DNA of 64,000 nucleotides from an uncultured Corynebacterium sp. (GCF_946223165.1 NZ_CAMIBP010000008.1:16287-80286); one strand, 5' to 3'; shown: positions 17,141 to 25,809, counted from the stretch's first letter. Program-made: numbers and translations. Notes: generated from the letters alone by a model not told the origin.

Positions 17141-18514
17141 CTAGCCGTTGATGATGTGCGGGTAGGCCAGGCCCTTGAGTCCCTCGGTCCCGAACTCGAC
17201 GCCGCCGTGGGAGTTGATCCACGTGGTGCCGGCCTCCAGCCGTTGGGCCACCTCGAGGGCGCGCTCGCGGTTGGAGGACCACACGGAGGAGCCCAGGCCG
17301 ACATCGAGCTTATTCGCCTGCTCGATGGCCCAATCCAGATCGTCGTACTTGATGATAGGCAGAGCGGGGCCAAACTGCTCCTCGACGACGAGCGGGTTGT
17401 CCGGATCGATGTCGGCGACGAGGGTGGCCGGGTAGAAGTTGCCGGGCGCGTCGTAGTCCGGGTCACCACCGATGAGAATGCGTGCGCCCGAGTCTTTCGC
17501 GGCCTTGACGAGGCGGTCGACGATGTCGAACTGCGCCCGGTTCTGCAGCGGGCCGAGGACGTTGTCCTCGTCAAGGCCGATACCCATGGGGGAGGCCCGG
17601 ACGACGGCGACGAGCGCCTCGCAGACGGCATCGTACAGAGGGGCCGGGACGTAGAGGCGCTTCATGGCCGCACAGGTCTGGCCCGTGTTGATGAAGGCGC
17701 CCCAGAAGAGATCGCCGGCGATGGCGGCCGGATCGGCATCATCCAGCACGATGCCGGCATCGTTGCCGCCAAGCTCGAGCGTAAGGCGAGCCAGCGTGCC
17801 CGCGGAGGACTCCACGATCTTGCGGCCCGTGGCGGTGGAGCCGGTGAACATGATCTTGTCCACGTCCGGGTGAGCGGTCAGCTGCGCGCCCACAGCACCG
17901 TCGCCGGTGACGACTTGGAGAACGTCGTCGGGCAACACGGAGTTGAGCACGTGCGCGAGCGCGAGGACCGACAGCGGGGTGTATTCGGACGGCTTGACGA
18001 CGACGGCGTTGCCCATGCGGAGCGCCGGCGCGATCTGCCACACGGTGATCATCATCGGCCAATTCCAGGGCCCGACGGCGCCCACCACGCCCAGCGGTCG
18101 ATACGTCACTGTTGCTTTAATATCGTCATCCACGGCGACGTAGTCGGGGGAGTCAAAGGATGCGGTGGCGCGCAACCACGCGGCGCACGCGCCAACCTCG
18201 AAGCGGGCATTCGGTCCGTTGAGCGGCTTGCCTTGCTCGCGGGAGAGAAGCTCGGCAAGCGCATCCGCCGCGGCCTCGACGGCATCGGCGGCAGCAAGGA
18301 GGAGCTCGCGGCGCGCCGAGTCACCGAGGGCGGCGAAGGACGGCTGGGCCACCCGGGCGCGGGCTACGGCACCGTCAACGTCGGCGAGCACCGGCGCGTG
18401 GCCGAGGAGCTCGCCCGTGGCGGGATCGTGGATGGCCTGCCCGGCCCCGGCAGGCTCGGCGGCAGTAGGGGCGGTAGCGGCAACGGCGGAAAGAAGTTCG
18501 GAGTACGTCGTCAT
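17141..18514 (-). CDS. Aldehyde dehydrogenase (succinate-semialdehyde dehydrogenase-like)
   Basis: The 457-residue NAD(P)-dependent aldehyde dehydrogenase has the oxyanion Asn151 in GPWNWPM, Lys174 in VVKPSEYTP, the general base Glu247 in LELGGNDAG and the nucleophile Cys281 in NTGQTCAAMKR. It therefore appears catalytically complete. The ATG at 18514 is preceded by GAAGGA at a good distance; the extension to 18604 is not family-like. It resembles the short GabD/GabD2-type subfamily. No partner transaminase is nearby, so the substrate is open. It stands in the decayed accessory patch but is itself intact. Confidence 0.85.
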   Translation of the reverse strand: MTTYSELLSAVAATAPTAAEPAGAGQAIHDPATGELLGHAPVLADVDGAVARARVAQPSFAALGDSARRELLLAAADAVEAAADALAELLSREQGKPLNGPNARFEVGACAAWLRATASFDSPDYVAVDDDIKATVTYRPLGVVGAVGPWNWPMMITVWQIAPALRMGNAVVVKPSEYTPLSVLALAHVLNSVLPDDVLQVVTGDGAVGAQLTAHPDVDKIMFTGSTATGRKIVESSAGTLARLTLELGGNDAGIVLDDADPAAIAGDLFWGAFINTGQTCAAMKRLYVPAPLYDAVCEALVAVVRASPMGIGLDEDNVLGPLQNRAQFDIVDRLVKAAKDSGARILIGGDPDYDAPGNFYPATLVADIDPDNPLVVEEQFGPALPIIKYDDLDWAIEQANKLDVGLGSSVWSSNRERALEVAQRLEAGTTWINSHGGVEFGTEGLKGLAYPHIING

Positions 18515-18624
18515 GTCAGATTCCTTCAGGGACAAGCGGCAAGTGCCGGATGGCGTTCGAAAAGGCGCGGCGCCCAAAGGCGATGCTGCCGCCACAGTAC
18601 CCAATGTGTGCGAACCCGCGCCGC

Positions 18625-18640
18625 GGTTTCACGTGAAACC
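18625..18640. other. parS: parS site 2
   Basis: GGTTTCACGTGAAACC, a perfect 16-bp palindrome with the core at 18626-18639. It lies in the intergenic space upstream of the aldehyde dehydrogenase gene, about 40 kb from the origin. Confidence 0.92.
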
Positions 18641-18677
18641 TGCTGAATCGACCGACTAGCCGACGAGCGTCAGCGTC

Positions 18678-18977
18678 CTAGGCCACCGCAGAATCGTCAG
18701 CGAGGGAGTACATCAGCACAGTAGGGAAGTCGCCGCCCAATTCCGCATACTCCGGAACGGGACCAAACCTGGCCGCGGCGGTCTCTGGGTAGCCCTCAAC
18801 CACGGCGTCTCCGATGCGGGCGGCGATGACCCCCGCCAGAACGCGCTCGCGGCTGCCCCGACCTCGGGCCCAAGGGGAAAGGGCTTCCTCCAAGAAAGCC
18901 GGCAATGCGTCAAGGGTGACCGTCCGCCGCAGCGCGCTGAGCGTGGGTGCGGGAAGTCGCGTAAGAGAAAACTGCAT
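18678..18977 (-). CDS. Short protein of unknown function
   Basis: From the ATG at 18977 this would be a 99-residue protein (MQFSLTRLPAPTLSALRRTV). The opening, with RRTVTLDALPAFLEEAL, loosely recalls GyrI-like effector-binding domains, but the rest does not fit well, so it may be a shortened remnant. It lies between the aldehyde dehydrogenase gene and an amidohydrolase pseudogene, in a patch with other broken genes. An in-frame start at 19019 would add 14 residues. Confidence 0.4.
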   Translation of the reverse strand: MQFSLTRLPAPTLSALRRTVTLDALPAFLEEALSPWARGRGSRERVLAGVIAARIGDAVVEGYPETAAARFGPVPEYAELGGDFPTVLMYSLADDSAVA

Positions 18978-19030
18978 GGATGAATTCCGCAGTCCTCTGA
19001 TCAAAATAAGAGAATCCACGAGGAGACACC

Positions 19031-19644
19031 ATGACGCTCACTACCCTTCTCACCACTGCCACGCTCGTCCCCGGCGCTGACCTCCGAACGCGGCTGCGCT
19101 ATCGCCGGCAAGGTCATCCACACCCCGGTGGGCCGCGGGTTCATGCGCAAGCGTGCGAAGTCCAATATCCTCACCCAGCTCAACTCCGGCGTCACCGGAC
19201 TGCGCAGCCTCGGCGACCCCGGCTACGAGGTGGTCGAGGGCATGATCGAGGGCTCCACACGGCACTCGAACACGGCATGAAGGTCGGCATGGGAAGTGAC
19301 TCTGCGTGCACCTACGTCACGCACTACAACGCGTGGCGCGAGCTGGACTACCTCGTTCGCTTCGGCGGCATGACGCCCGCCCAGGCACTCCACGCCGCCA
19401 CCCAGGCCAACGCGGAAATCCTCGGCTGGGGTGAGATCACCGGGCGCATCGAGCCCGGCTTCGACGCCGATCTCGCCGTCGTGGATGAAACCCCCCTGGA
19501 ATCCTTCCGCAATCTCGCGCAGCCCTCTGTGGTCATAGCGCGGACACGTCATCGAGGAACCCCACGTTCGAGCGCCTCGACGATCTCGATGCCATCCCGC
19601 CCCACCCAGGGGACTGGGTACGGCTGGTCCGCCTAGCCCGGTAA
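19031..19644 (+). pseudogene. Amidohydrolase pseudogene with internal deletions and frameshifts
   Basis: This is a relic of a metal-dependent amidohydrolase of the imidazolonepropionase/prolidase type. The start MTLTTLLTTATLVPGAD follows GAGGAG. A second frame then gives GKVIHTPVGRGFMRKRAKSN and SGVTGLRSLGDPGYEVVEGM. A third segment reads GMKVGMGSDSACTYVTHYNA, MTPAQALHAATQANAEILGW and IEPGFDADLAVVD. After a further frameshift the end reads ERLDDLDAIPPHPGDWVRLV. The catalytic His-rich middle part is missing: about 200 codons remain of a usual 380-420. Confidence 0.85.
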
Positions 19645-19652
19645 AACGACCA

Positions 19653-19693
19653 AGAGCCCGCCATGTTTCACGTGAAACGCGGCGGGCTCTTTC
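19653..19693. terminator. Bidirectional terminator with parS in its loop
   Basis: AGAGCCCGCC at 19653-19662 pairs perfectly with GGCGGGCTCT at 19681-19690, followed by TTC. In the other direction the hairpin is followed by TGGTCGTTTT. It serves both the amidohydrolase pseudogene and the ABC transporter operon, which ends at 19698. The 18-base loop consists almost wholly of a parS palindrome. Confidence 0.8.
19664..19679. other. parS: parS site 3
   Basis: TGTTTCACGTGAAACG has the perfect core at 19665-19678 and lies in the loop of the terminator between two convergent genes, about 39 kb from the origin. Confidence 0.92.
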
Positions 19694-19697
19694 GCCT

Positions 19698-20486
19698 CTA
19701 TTGAAGCAACGTCCTGTCGGATGTCGCTCCTTTGATCTTGGCGAATTCGGCCATGAGGTCCTCGACACTAAGGCGCTTCTTGGTCTCGGCGTCGGCCTCG
19801 TAGATGATCTGACCCTCGTGCATCATGATGAGCCGGTTACCCACGGACAGGGCCTGCGCCATGTTGTGAGTGACCATGAGGGTGGTGAGGTTGCCCTCCT
19901 CCACGATGAGCCGCGTGAGCTCCGTGACGAGTTCGGCGCGCTGCGGGTCCAGCGCCGCCGTGTGCTCATCGAGGAGGATCACCGCCGGCTTGGTGAAGCC
20001 CGCCATGAGCAACGAGAGCGCTTGACGCTGGCCGCCGGAGAGCAACCCCACCTTCGCGGTGAGCCGATCCTCGAGCCCCAGCTCGAGCTTGATGAGCTCC
20101 TCGCGGAAGAGCTCCCGCCGATTCGCGTTGAGGCCCATGCCCAGCCCGCGGGACTTGCCGCGCTGGTAGGCGAGAGCCAGGTTCTCCTCAATGGTGAGAT
20201 CGGGCGCCGTGCCCGCCATGGGGTCCTGGAAGACGCGGCCAACCATACGGGCGCGCTTGTGCTCCGGCTGGCGGGTGACGTTGACGCCGTCAATCTCAAT
20301 GCTGCCGGCGTCCGGAAGGAGCCGACCGGACACGGAGTTGAGGAGCGTCGACTTGCCGGCGCCATTGGACCCGATGACGGTGACGAAGTCTCCGGACGCG
20401 AGGGAGAGGGAGACATCGGCAAGCGCACGGCGCTCGTTGACAGTGCCGGGGAAGAAGGTCTTGGAGATGCCCGTGACCTTAAGCAT
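19698..20486 (-). CDS. ABC transporter ATP-binding protein, TrpZ-like
   Basis: The 262-residue ATPase energises the importer encoded upstream. It shows Walker A GSNGAGKSTLL near residue 39, the Q-loop in GRVFQDPMAG, the signature LLSGGQRQALSLL, Walker B AVILLDEHTAAL and the switch His in MVTHNMAQAL. It overlaps the permease gene by 8 bases. It belongs to the subgroup paired with ABC_sub_bind proteins. The divergent position from the trp operon suggests tryptophan or another aromatic amino acid as substrate. Confidence 0.88.
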   Translation of the reverse strand: MLKVTGISKTFFPGTVNERRALADVSLSLASGDFVTVIGSNGAGKSTLLNSVSGRLLPDAGSIEIDGVNVTRQPEHKRARMVGRVFQDPMAGTAPDLTIEENLALAYQRGKSRGLGMGLNANRRELFREELIKLELGLEDRLTAKVGLLSGGQRQALSLLMAGFTKPAVILLDEHTAALDPQRAELVTELTRLIVEEGNLTTLMVTHNMAQALSVGNRLIMMHEGQIIYEADAETKKRLSVEDLMAEFAKIKGATSDRTLLQ

Positions 20487-21342
20487 GAGCCTTCCTCCTT
20501 CCGGCGCTTCCGGTCAGGCGAGGCAGCAGCAACGCTGCGATGACGAGAAGCGCGGTGATGAGCTTCATGTCATTCGGGTTGAGGCCCACGGACAGCGCGC
20601 CGAAAATGATGAGGCGGTAGATGACCGCGCCCACGCCGACGGAGGCAACGACGAGCCAGAGTCGGCGCTGCGGAATGATGGCCTGTCCGATGATGACGGA
20701 GGCGAGGCCCACGAGGATGAGGCCGATGCCCATCGAGATGTCCGCGAAGCCCTGGTACTGCGAGACGAGCGCGCCCGCCAGGCCGACGAGGCCATTGGAG
20801 AGCCCCAGCGCCAGCGTCTTGGTGAAGTCCGTGGAGACGCCAAAGGAGGTGATCATCTGCTCGTTGTTGCCCGTCGCACGCAGCGATAGGCCCAGATCCG
20901 TGGAGAGGAACCACACCGTCAAGGCGGTGAGAAGGGCCGCGACAACGGCGAGCAGGCCGACGCCGGCCCACGTGCCCACGAGGGCATCGAAGGGCGTGTA
21001 GACCGTATCCACGGACAGCAGCGGAATATTGGCACTACCCATGATGCGCAGGTTGATAGACCACAGGCCGATCTGGGTAAGGATGCCCGCCAAGAGGCCG
21101 TCGATGCGGCCCTTGGTGTGCAGCAGGCCGGTCACCGTTCCGGCCAGGAAGCCGGCCACGAAACCCGCCGCCGTAGCCAGGAACGGATTCGTGCCGTTCG
21201 TGATGAGGAGCGCGGAGGTTGCCGCGCCCGTGGTGAAGGAACCGTCGACAGTCAGATCCGCGAAGTTGAGGACGCGGAACGTCAGATAGACGCCCACGGC
21301 CATGACAACGTAGATGAGGCCGAGCTCAATCGCGCCGATCAT
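20479..21342 (-). CDS. ABC transporter permease, TrpY-like
   Basis: The 287-residue protein has about eight hydrophobic segments and the pattern of branched-chain/sugar-type permeases (VMAVGVYLTFRVLNFADLTV near the N terminus, GNNEQMITSFGV in the middle). It overlaps the ATPase gene by 8 bases and the lipoprotein gene by 4 bases, so the three are translationally coupled. It would form the membrane channel of the importer. Confidence 0.87.
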   Translation of the reverse strand: MIGAIELGLIYVVMAVGVYLTFRVLNFADLTVDGSFTTGAATSALLITNGTNPFLATAAGFVAGFLAGTVTGLLHTKGRIDGLLAGILTQIGLWSINLRIMGSANIPLLSVDTVYTPFDALVGTWAGVGLLAVVAALLTALTVWFLSTDLGLSLRATGNNEQMITSFGVSTDFTKTLALGLSNGLVGLAGALVSQYQGFADISMGIGLILVGLASVIIGQAIIPQRRLWLVVASVGVGAVIYRLIIFGALSVGLNPNDMKLITALLVIAALLLPRLTGSAGRRKAHA

Positions 21343-22331
21343 ACGTGCTCAGCCTGATCCAGGATCTCCTGCGGGATCTTAATGCCCTGGGCCTTAACAG
21401 CCTCGTCATTGACCACGTAGGTGTAATCCTCGGCGATCTCCACCGGGGTGGAGGCGGGGTCCGCGCCGTCGCGCAGAATGCGCAGCGCCATCTCGCCGGT
21501 CTGCTTGCCCAGGGCCTCGTAGTCGATGCCGAGGGTGGCGGCCGCGCCGCCCTCCACGGTGCCGGACTCCGCTGCGATCACCGGGATCTTCTTGTCGTTA
21601 GCGACCTTAACGAGGGACGCGATGCCGGAGACGACCATGTTGTCCGTCGGGACATAGATAGTGTCCACGTCGCCGAGCGCCTCCGTGGCCTGCGGGATGT
21701 CTTGGACCGTCGTGACGGTCTGCGTCTTGACCTCCAGGCCCAGCGGCTCCGCCACCTTCTTGAGCTCATCCACCTGGACCTGCGAGTTCACCTCGCCGGA
21801 GGCGTATACGACGCCGATGGACTTTGCGTCCGGGACCAGCTTCTGGAGCAGCTCCACCTGCTTCTCGATGGGCGCGATGTCCGAGGTGCCCGTGATGTTG
21901 CCGCCTGGGGCGTCGAGGGATTTGACCAGATCCGCGGCGACCGGATCCGTGACGGCCGTGAACAGGATGGGGGTGTCCTTAATGGCCTGCGCCATGGCCT
22001 GGCCGGCCGGGGTGGCGATCGCCAAATCCAGATCGTGCTTCTTACCCGCCATCTGCTGGGCGATCTGCACGGCCGTGCCCTGCTCGCCGTTGGCGTTCTG
22101 CTCGTCCCAATCGACCTCCACGCCGGCCTCCTCGAAGGCCTCCTTGAAGCCCTTCGCGGCGGCGTCGAGGGCAGGGTGCTGGACCAGCTGGTTGATGCCG
22201 ATGGAGTAGGAGTCACCGCCGGTGCCTCCGGACGAAGAGGATCCCGCGGAATCCGACGAACTGGAGCAACCCACGAGTGCCACCGCGCCGACCACGACAG
22301 TGGCCAAGACGGAACGAACAGACTTTTTCAT
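21339..22331 (-). CDS. Substrate-binding lipoprotein, TrpX-like
   Basis: The 330-residue protein has a lipoprotein signal (MKKSVRSVLATVVVGAVALV, then the lipobox ending in GC at Cys22) and a Ser/Gly-rich tether. The rest matches the ABC_sub_bind family (PF04392): PILFTAVTDPVAADLVKSL, GNITGTSD, IGVVYASGEVNS and IYVPTDNMV. Family members bind tryptophan or tyrosine in firmicutes. It diverges from trpL with 126 bases between start codons, so import and synthesis of tryptophan may be controlled together; that is inferred from position only. Confidence 0.88.
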   Translation of the reverse strand: MKKSVRSVLATVVVGAVALVGCSSSSDSAGSSSSGGTGGDSYSIGINQLVQHPALDAAAKGFKEAFEEAGVEVDWDEQNANGEQGTAVQIAQQMAGKKHDLDLAIATPAGQAMAQAIKDTPILFTAVTDPVAADLVKSLDAPGGNITGTSDIAPIEKQVELLQKLVPDAKSIGVVYASGEVNSQVQVDELKKVAEPLGLEVKTQTVTTVQDIPQATEALGDVDTIYVPTDNMVVSGIASLVKVANDKKIPVIAAESGTVEGGAAATLGIDYEALGKQTGEMALRILRDGADPASTPVEIAEDYTYVVNDEAVKAQGIKIPQEILDQAEHV

Positions 22332-22444
22332 TATGTCGACTTTCTGTTGAAGAAATGTTTTCAGGTATGCAAGGCAATTTACCGGGCGATCGACAGATTA
22401 GATCACAGTTTTCACATTAGCCACCCCCGCACGACCCCCAGTGC

Positions 22445-22450
22445 TAAAGT
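22445..22450 (+). promoter_or_regulatory. -10 hexamer of the trp operon, leaderless start at trpL
   Basis: TAAAGT ends 7 bases before the ATG of the leader peptide, placing the likely transcription start at or next to the A of that ATG. No Shine-Dalgarno sequence is present. No good -35 element is seen. Confidence 0.55.
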
Positions 22451-22457
22451 AGCCACC

Positions 22458-22496
22458 ATGAAGAACCTTTCCCTCAACTGGTGGTGGCGCGCGTAA
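22458..22496 (+). CDS. trpL: trp operon leader peptide
   Basis: The 12-codon reading frame encodes MKNLSLNWWWRA. Its three consecutive Trp codons (22479-22487) sense charged tRNA-Trp. It is followed directly by mutually exclusive hairpins and lies 129 bases before trpE, so it is the sensor of transcription attenuation. It is probably leaderless. Confidence 0.93.
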   Translation: MKNLSLNWWWRA

Positions 22497-22562
22497 CCCG
22501 CGGGCCAGGTTCATCAACCCAATTTTTAGGCTCGCACATGCGGGCCTTTCGGCGTTTTATTT
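22485..22562 (+). promoter_or_regulatory. trp attenuator
   Basis: Segment 1 (TGGCGCGCG, 22485-22493) pairs with segment 2 (CGCGGGCCA, 22499-22507) with one mismatch and overlaps the last Trp codon. Segment 3 (GGCTCGC, 22529-22535) can pair with GCGGGCC at 22500-22506 as the antiterminator, or with the identical GCGGGCC at 22540-22546 as the terminator. TTTCGGCGTTTTATTT follows. A ribosome stalled on the Trp codons would cover segment 1, free segment 2 and favour the antiterminator. Confidence 0.88.
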
Positions 22563-22625
22563 GCCGGGCTGCCCGCGGCTCGACCACAATAGACCTATCG
22601 ATAGAAATAGACGCGAAAGGCCCCC

Positions 22626-24134
22626 ATGCCGTTGGTAACAGACGTACGCGACATCGCGTACACGCAGGACGCGTCAGCGCTGTTTTACACGCTGGCCCAG
22701 GAACACGATTCGGTGCTGCTGGAGTCCGCAGACATCGAGTCCAAGAAGAACGTCAACTGCCTGGCAGTACTCAAGGCAGCGCTCAAAGTCACGTGCCAGG
22801 GACAGCGAGTGACGGCCACGCCTCTCACGCCGACGGGGGAGGAGATGTTTGCGCGGCTCACCGAACAGTTGGCCGAATTCTTCGACGGGGAGGCCTTCGT
22901 CTTTTCTCCTTCCGCCAAGACCGATGAACGCGAGCGCCTGCGGGACGTCTCCACCGTGGAGGTGCTCCGGCGCCTCCAGCTCGACGCCGGATACCGCTCT
23001 GAGATGCTCCCGCTCGTCGCTGGCGGATTCGCGTACGACTACTTGGGGACCTTCGAGGTTCTCCCCGAAGTAGTGGGTGGGCCCAATGATTACCCGGACT
23101 ATGAATTCGTAGTCGCGGAGACACTCCTCACCGTCGACCATTTGGCACGCGATGCGAAGGTCTATGGCGTCGGAATCGACGCGGATGCCCTGGCGCGAGA
23201 ACTCGACTCCTTAGTCACAGTGACGAAACTAGAGGATATTCCGGTAGCCCCGAATCGCGCCGTGATCACCGCCCAGACGGACGTCGACGACCACACCTTC
23301 CGCGCCAACGTCACCCAGCTCCAGAAGAACATCGACGCGGGCGACATCTATCAAGTCGTGCCAGCGCGCTCCTTCACGCTCGACTGCCCGGACGCCTTCG
23401 CGGCCTACCGGCAACTGCGCGAGACCAACCCCTCTCCGTACATGTTCTACGTCAGGGGAGGGGACTACGAGCTCTTCGGGGCGAGCCCAGAATCGAACCT
23501 CAAGTTTGACGCCGCCGCCCGCCAGGTCCAGCTCTATCCCATCGCCGGCACGCGCCCGCGCGGGCTCAACCCGGACGGCACCATCAACCACGAGCTCGAC
23601 ATCCGCAACGAGCTGGAGATGCGCACGGACACCAAGGAGGTCTCGGAACACACCATGCTCGTGGACCTGGCCCGCAACGATCTGGCCCGCGTTGCCGCCC
23701 CGCGCACCCGTCGGGTGGCGGACCTGCTCCAGGTAGACCGCTACTCGCGCGTCATGCACCTAGTCTCCCGCGTCGTGGCCACGCTGCACGAGGACTTCGA
23801 TGCGCTGGACGCCTACCGCGCCTGCATGAACATGGGAACGCTCACCGGCGCGCCGAAGCTCCGCGCCACGGAGCTGGTCCGGCAGACCGAGGGCATGCGC
23901 CGCGGATCCTACGGCGGGGCGGTCGGCTACCTCAAGGGCGACGGTTCGATGGATAACTGCATCGTCATCCGCTCCGCCTACGTCAAGAACGGGACCGCGG
24001 TGGTCCAGGCCGGCGCCGGGGTGGTCCGAGACTCTATCCCGCAGTCCGAGGCCGATGAGACCCTGCACAAGGCGTTTGCCGTGCTCAACGCCATCGCCCA
24101 GGCTCACAACGCACAGCTGGAGGTCGTGCGCTAA
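22626..24134 (+). CDS. trpE: Anthranilate synthase component I
   Basis: TrpE converts chorismate to anthranilate with ammonia supplied by TrpG. The 502-residue protein has the feedback-inhibition motif LLESADIESKKNVNCLAVL near residue 36 that binds tryptophan, the chorismate-binding blocks FRANVTQLQKNIDAGDIYQV and MFYVRGGDYELFGASPESNL, and YPIAGTRPRG, SEHTMLVDLARNDL, MNMGTLTGAPKLRA and RRGSYGGAVGYL. It is the first structural gene behind the attenuator, preceded by GCGAAAGG. Its TAA overlaps the ATG of trpG by one base. Confidence 0.97.
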   Translation: MPLVTDVRDIAYTQDASALFYTLAQEHDSVLLESADIESKKNVNCLAVLKAALKVTCQGQRVTATPLTPTGEEMFARLTEQLAEFFDGEAFVFSPSAKTDERERLRDVSTVEVLRRLQLDAGYRSEMLPLVAGGFAYDYLGTFEVLPEVVGGPNDYPDYEFVVAETLLTVDHLARDAKVYGVGIDADALARELDSLVTVTKLEDIPVAPNRAVITAQTDVDDHTFRANVTQLQKNIDAGDIYQVVPARSFTLDCPDAFAAYRQLRETNPSPYMFYVRGGDYELFGASPESNLKFDAAARQVQLYPIAGTRPRGLNPDGTINHELDIRNELEMRTDTKEVSEHTMLVDLARNDLARVAAPRTRRVADLLQVDRYSRVMHLVSRVVATLHEDFDALDAYRACMNMGTLTGAPKLRATELVRQTEGMRRGSYGGAVGYLKGDGSMDNCIVIRSAYVKNGTAVVQAGAGVVRDSIPQSEADETLHKAFAVLNAIAQAHNAQLEVVR

Positions 24135-24784
24135 TGACACACACTGCACCCGCCCACCCGCACGTCGTCCTCATCGACAACCAGGACTCCTTCGTCTACA
24201 ACCTCGTCGACGCCCTCGCAGGCTTCCACACCACGGTATTCCGCAACACTGTCTCGCTTGACGATGTCCTGGCGGCGCAGCCCGACATCATCGTCCTGTC
24301 CCCAGGTCCCGGCCACCCCACCGAGGCCGGCTGCATGATGGAGCTCATCCAGTCCCAGCTGGAGAAGACCCCCATCCTGGGCATCTGCCTGGGCTTCCAG
24401 GCGCTGCTTCATCACCATGGCGGCACGGTCGAGCCCTGCGGCCCGGTCCACGGCGCGAGCGTGCCGATGACGCTCACCCCGGAGGGCACGCGCCACCCGG
24501 TCTTCGCTGACCTGGCGGTCGACCGCGAGCCGGATAATCCCAGCTACGTGGGCACGCAGGTGCCAGTCGCCCGCTACCACTCGTTGGGCTGCACCACTAT
24601 CCCAGAGGGCATGGTCTCCCTGGCCACAACGGCGACCGAGATCGGCGACGTCATCATGGCTGCGGAGACCAGCGACGGCATGGCGATGGGCGTACAGTTC
24701 CACCCAGAGTCCGTGCTCACCCCCAAGGGCCCGATCATGCTCGAGCGCTTCATCGAACAGCTTGTTATTAAAGGAGAGAAATAG
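24134..24784 (+). CDS. trpG: Anthranilate synthase component II, glutamine amidotransferase
   Basis: TrpG hydrolyses glutamine and passes ammonia to TrpE. The 216-residue class I amidotransferase starts with VLIDNQDSFVYNLVD. It has the nucleophile Cys in LGICLGFQALLHHHGG near residue 84 and the catalytic His-Glu in GVQFHPESVLTPKG near the C terminus. It is coupled to trpE (ATG overlapping TAA) and to trpD (GTG overlapping TAG). It is not fused to trpD. Confidence 0.96.
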   Translation: MTHTAPAHPHVVLIDNQDSFVYNLVDALAGFHTTVFRNTVSLDDVLAAQPDIIVLSPGPGHPTEAGCMMELIQSQLEKTPILGICLGFQALLHHHGGTVEPCGPVHGASVPMTLTPEGTRHPVFADLAVDREPDNPSYVGTQVPVARYHSLGCTTIPEGMVSLATTATEIGDVIMAAETSDGMAMGVQFHPESVLTPKGPIMLERFIEQLVIKGEK

Positions 24785-25809
24785 TGGCCAACAACGACGC
24801 AGTCGCCATCCTGCGCGCGTACCTGGATAACAAGGAGCCCACGGTCGAGCAGGCCGTGGAGGTCTTTACCCCTCTCACGATCGGCGATTATGACGAGGTC
24901 CACATCGCCGCGCTGCTCACCGCCATCCGCACCCGCGGCGAGACTTTCGCCGACGTGGCCGGCGCGGCCAAGGCCTTCCTCGACGCCGGTCGCCCGTTCC
25001 CGGTGACGGGGAGGGGCCTCATGGACACCGCCGGCACCGGCGGCGACGGGGCGAATACAATCAACATCACCACGGCGGCATCGCTGGTCGCGGCCTCGGA
25101 CGGCGTCACGATGGTCAAGCACGGCAACCGTTCGGTGTCCTCTAAGTCGGGCTCCGCGGACGTGCTGGAAGCGCTGGGTATCCCGCTCGCCCTCGACCCA
25201 GAGCGCGCGGTGCGCCAGCTTGAGGCCTCCAACTTCACCTTCCTTTTCGCCCCGGCGTATAACCCGGCCATCGCGCACGTGCAGCCGGTGCGCAAGGCGC
25301 TGGGCGTCTCCACCATCTTCAACACCCTGGGCCCGCTGCTGAGCCCGGGCCGCCCGGAGTTCCAGATCATGGGCATCGCCAACCCGGCGCAGGGGCAGCT
25401 GCTGGCCGAGGTCTTCCGCGAGCTGGGCCGCACCCGCGCCCTGGTTGTCCACGGCGCGGGCACGGATGAGATCGCCCTCCACGGCACCACCCAGGTGTGG
25501 GAACTGGGGGACGGGGAGATCCGCGAGTATGACCTGACGCCGGAGGACATGGGCATCGACACGCACGAGCTGGCGGAGCTCGTGGGCGGCGACGGCGCAG
25601 AGAATGCACAGCTCCTGCGCGACGTGTTCGAGGGACGCGGCAAGGTGGCCCACTACGATGCCATCGCCGCCACCACGGGCGCCATGTTCTACCTCTACGG
25701 CAAGGCCGACACCATCGCGGACGGCGTCGCGCACGCGAAGGAACTCATCGACTCCGGCTCCGTCGCCGCGTGGTTGAAAAAGCACGAGGAAGCCAACTAT
25801 GGCGACTAA
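24784..25809 (+). CDS. trpD: Anthranilate phosphoribosyltransferase
   Basis: TrpD joins anthranilate to phosphoribosyl pyrophosphate. The 341-residue protein has the PRPP-binding loop DTAGTGGDGANTINITTA near residue 80, KHGNRSVSSKSGSADVLEAL, and NTLGPLLSPGRP. It starts with GTG, overlapping the trpG stop by one base, with AAAGGAGA just upstream. It overlaps the start of trpCF by 11 bases. Confidence 0.96.
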   Translation: MANNDAVAILRAYLDNKEPTVEQAVEVFTPLTIGDYDEVHIAALLTAIRTRGETFADVAGAAKAFLDAGRPFPVTGRGLMDTAGTGGDGANTINITTAASLVAASDGVTMVKHGNRSVSSKSGSADVLEALGIPLALDPERAVRQLEASNFTFLFAPAYNPAIAHVQPVRKALGVSTIFNTLGPLLSPGRPEFQIMGIANPAQGQLLAEVFRELGRTRALVVHGAGTDEIALHGTTQVWELGDGEIREYDLTPEDMGIDTHELAELVGGDGAENAQLLRDVFEGRGKVAHYDAIAATTGAMFYLYGKADTIADGVAHAKELIDSGSVAAWLKKHEEANYGD

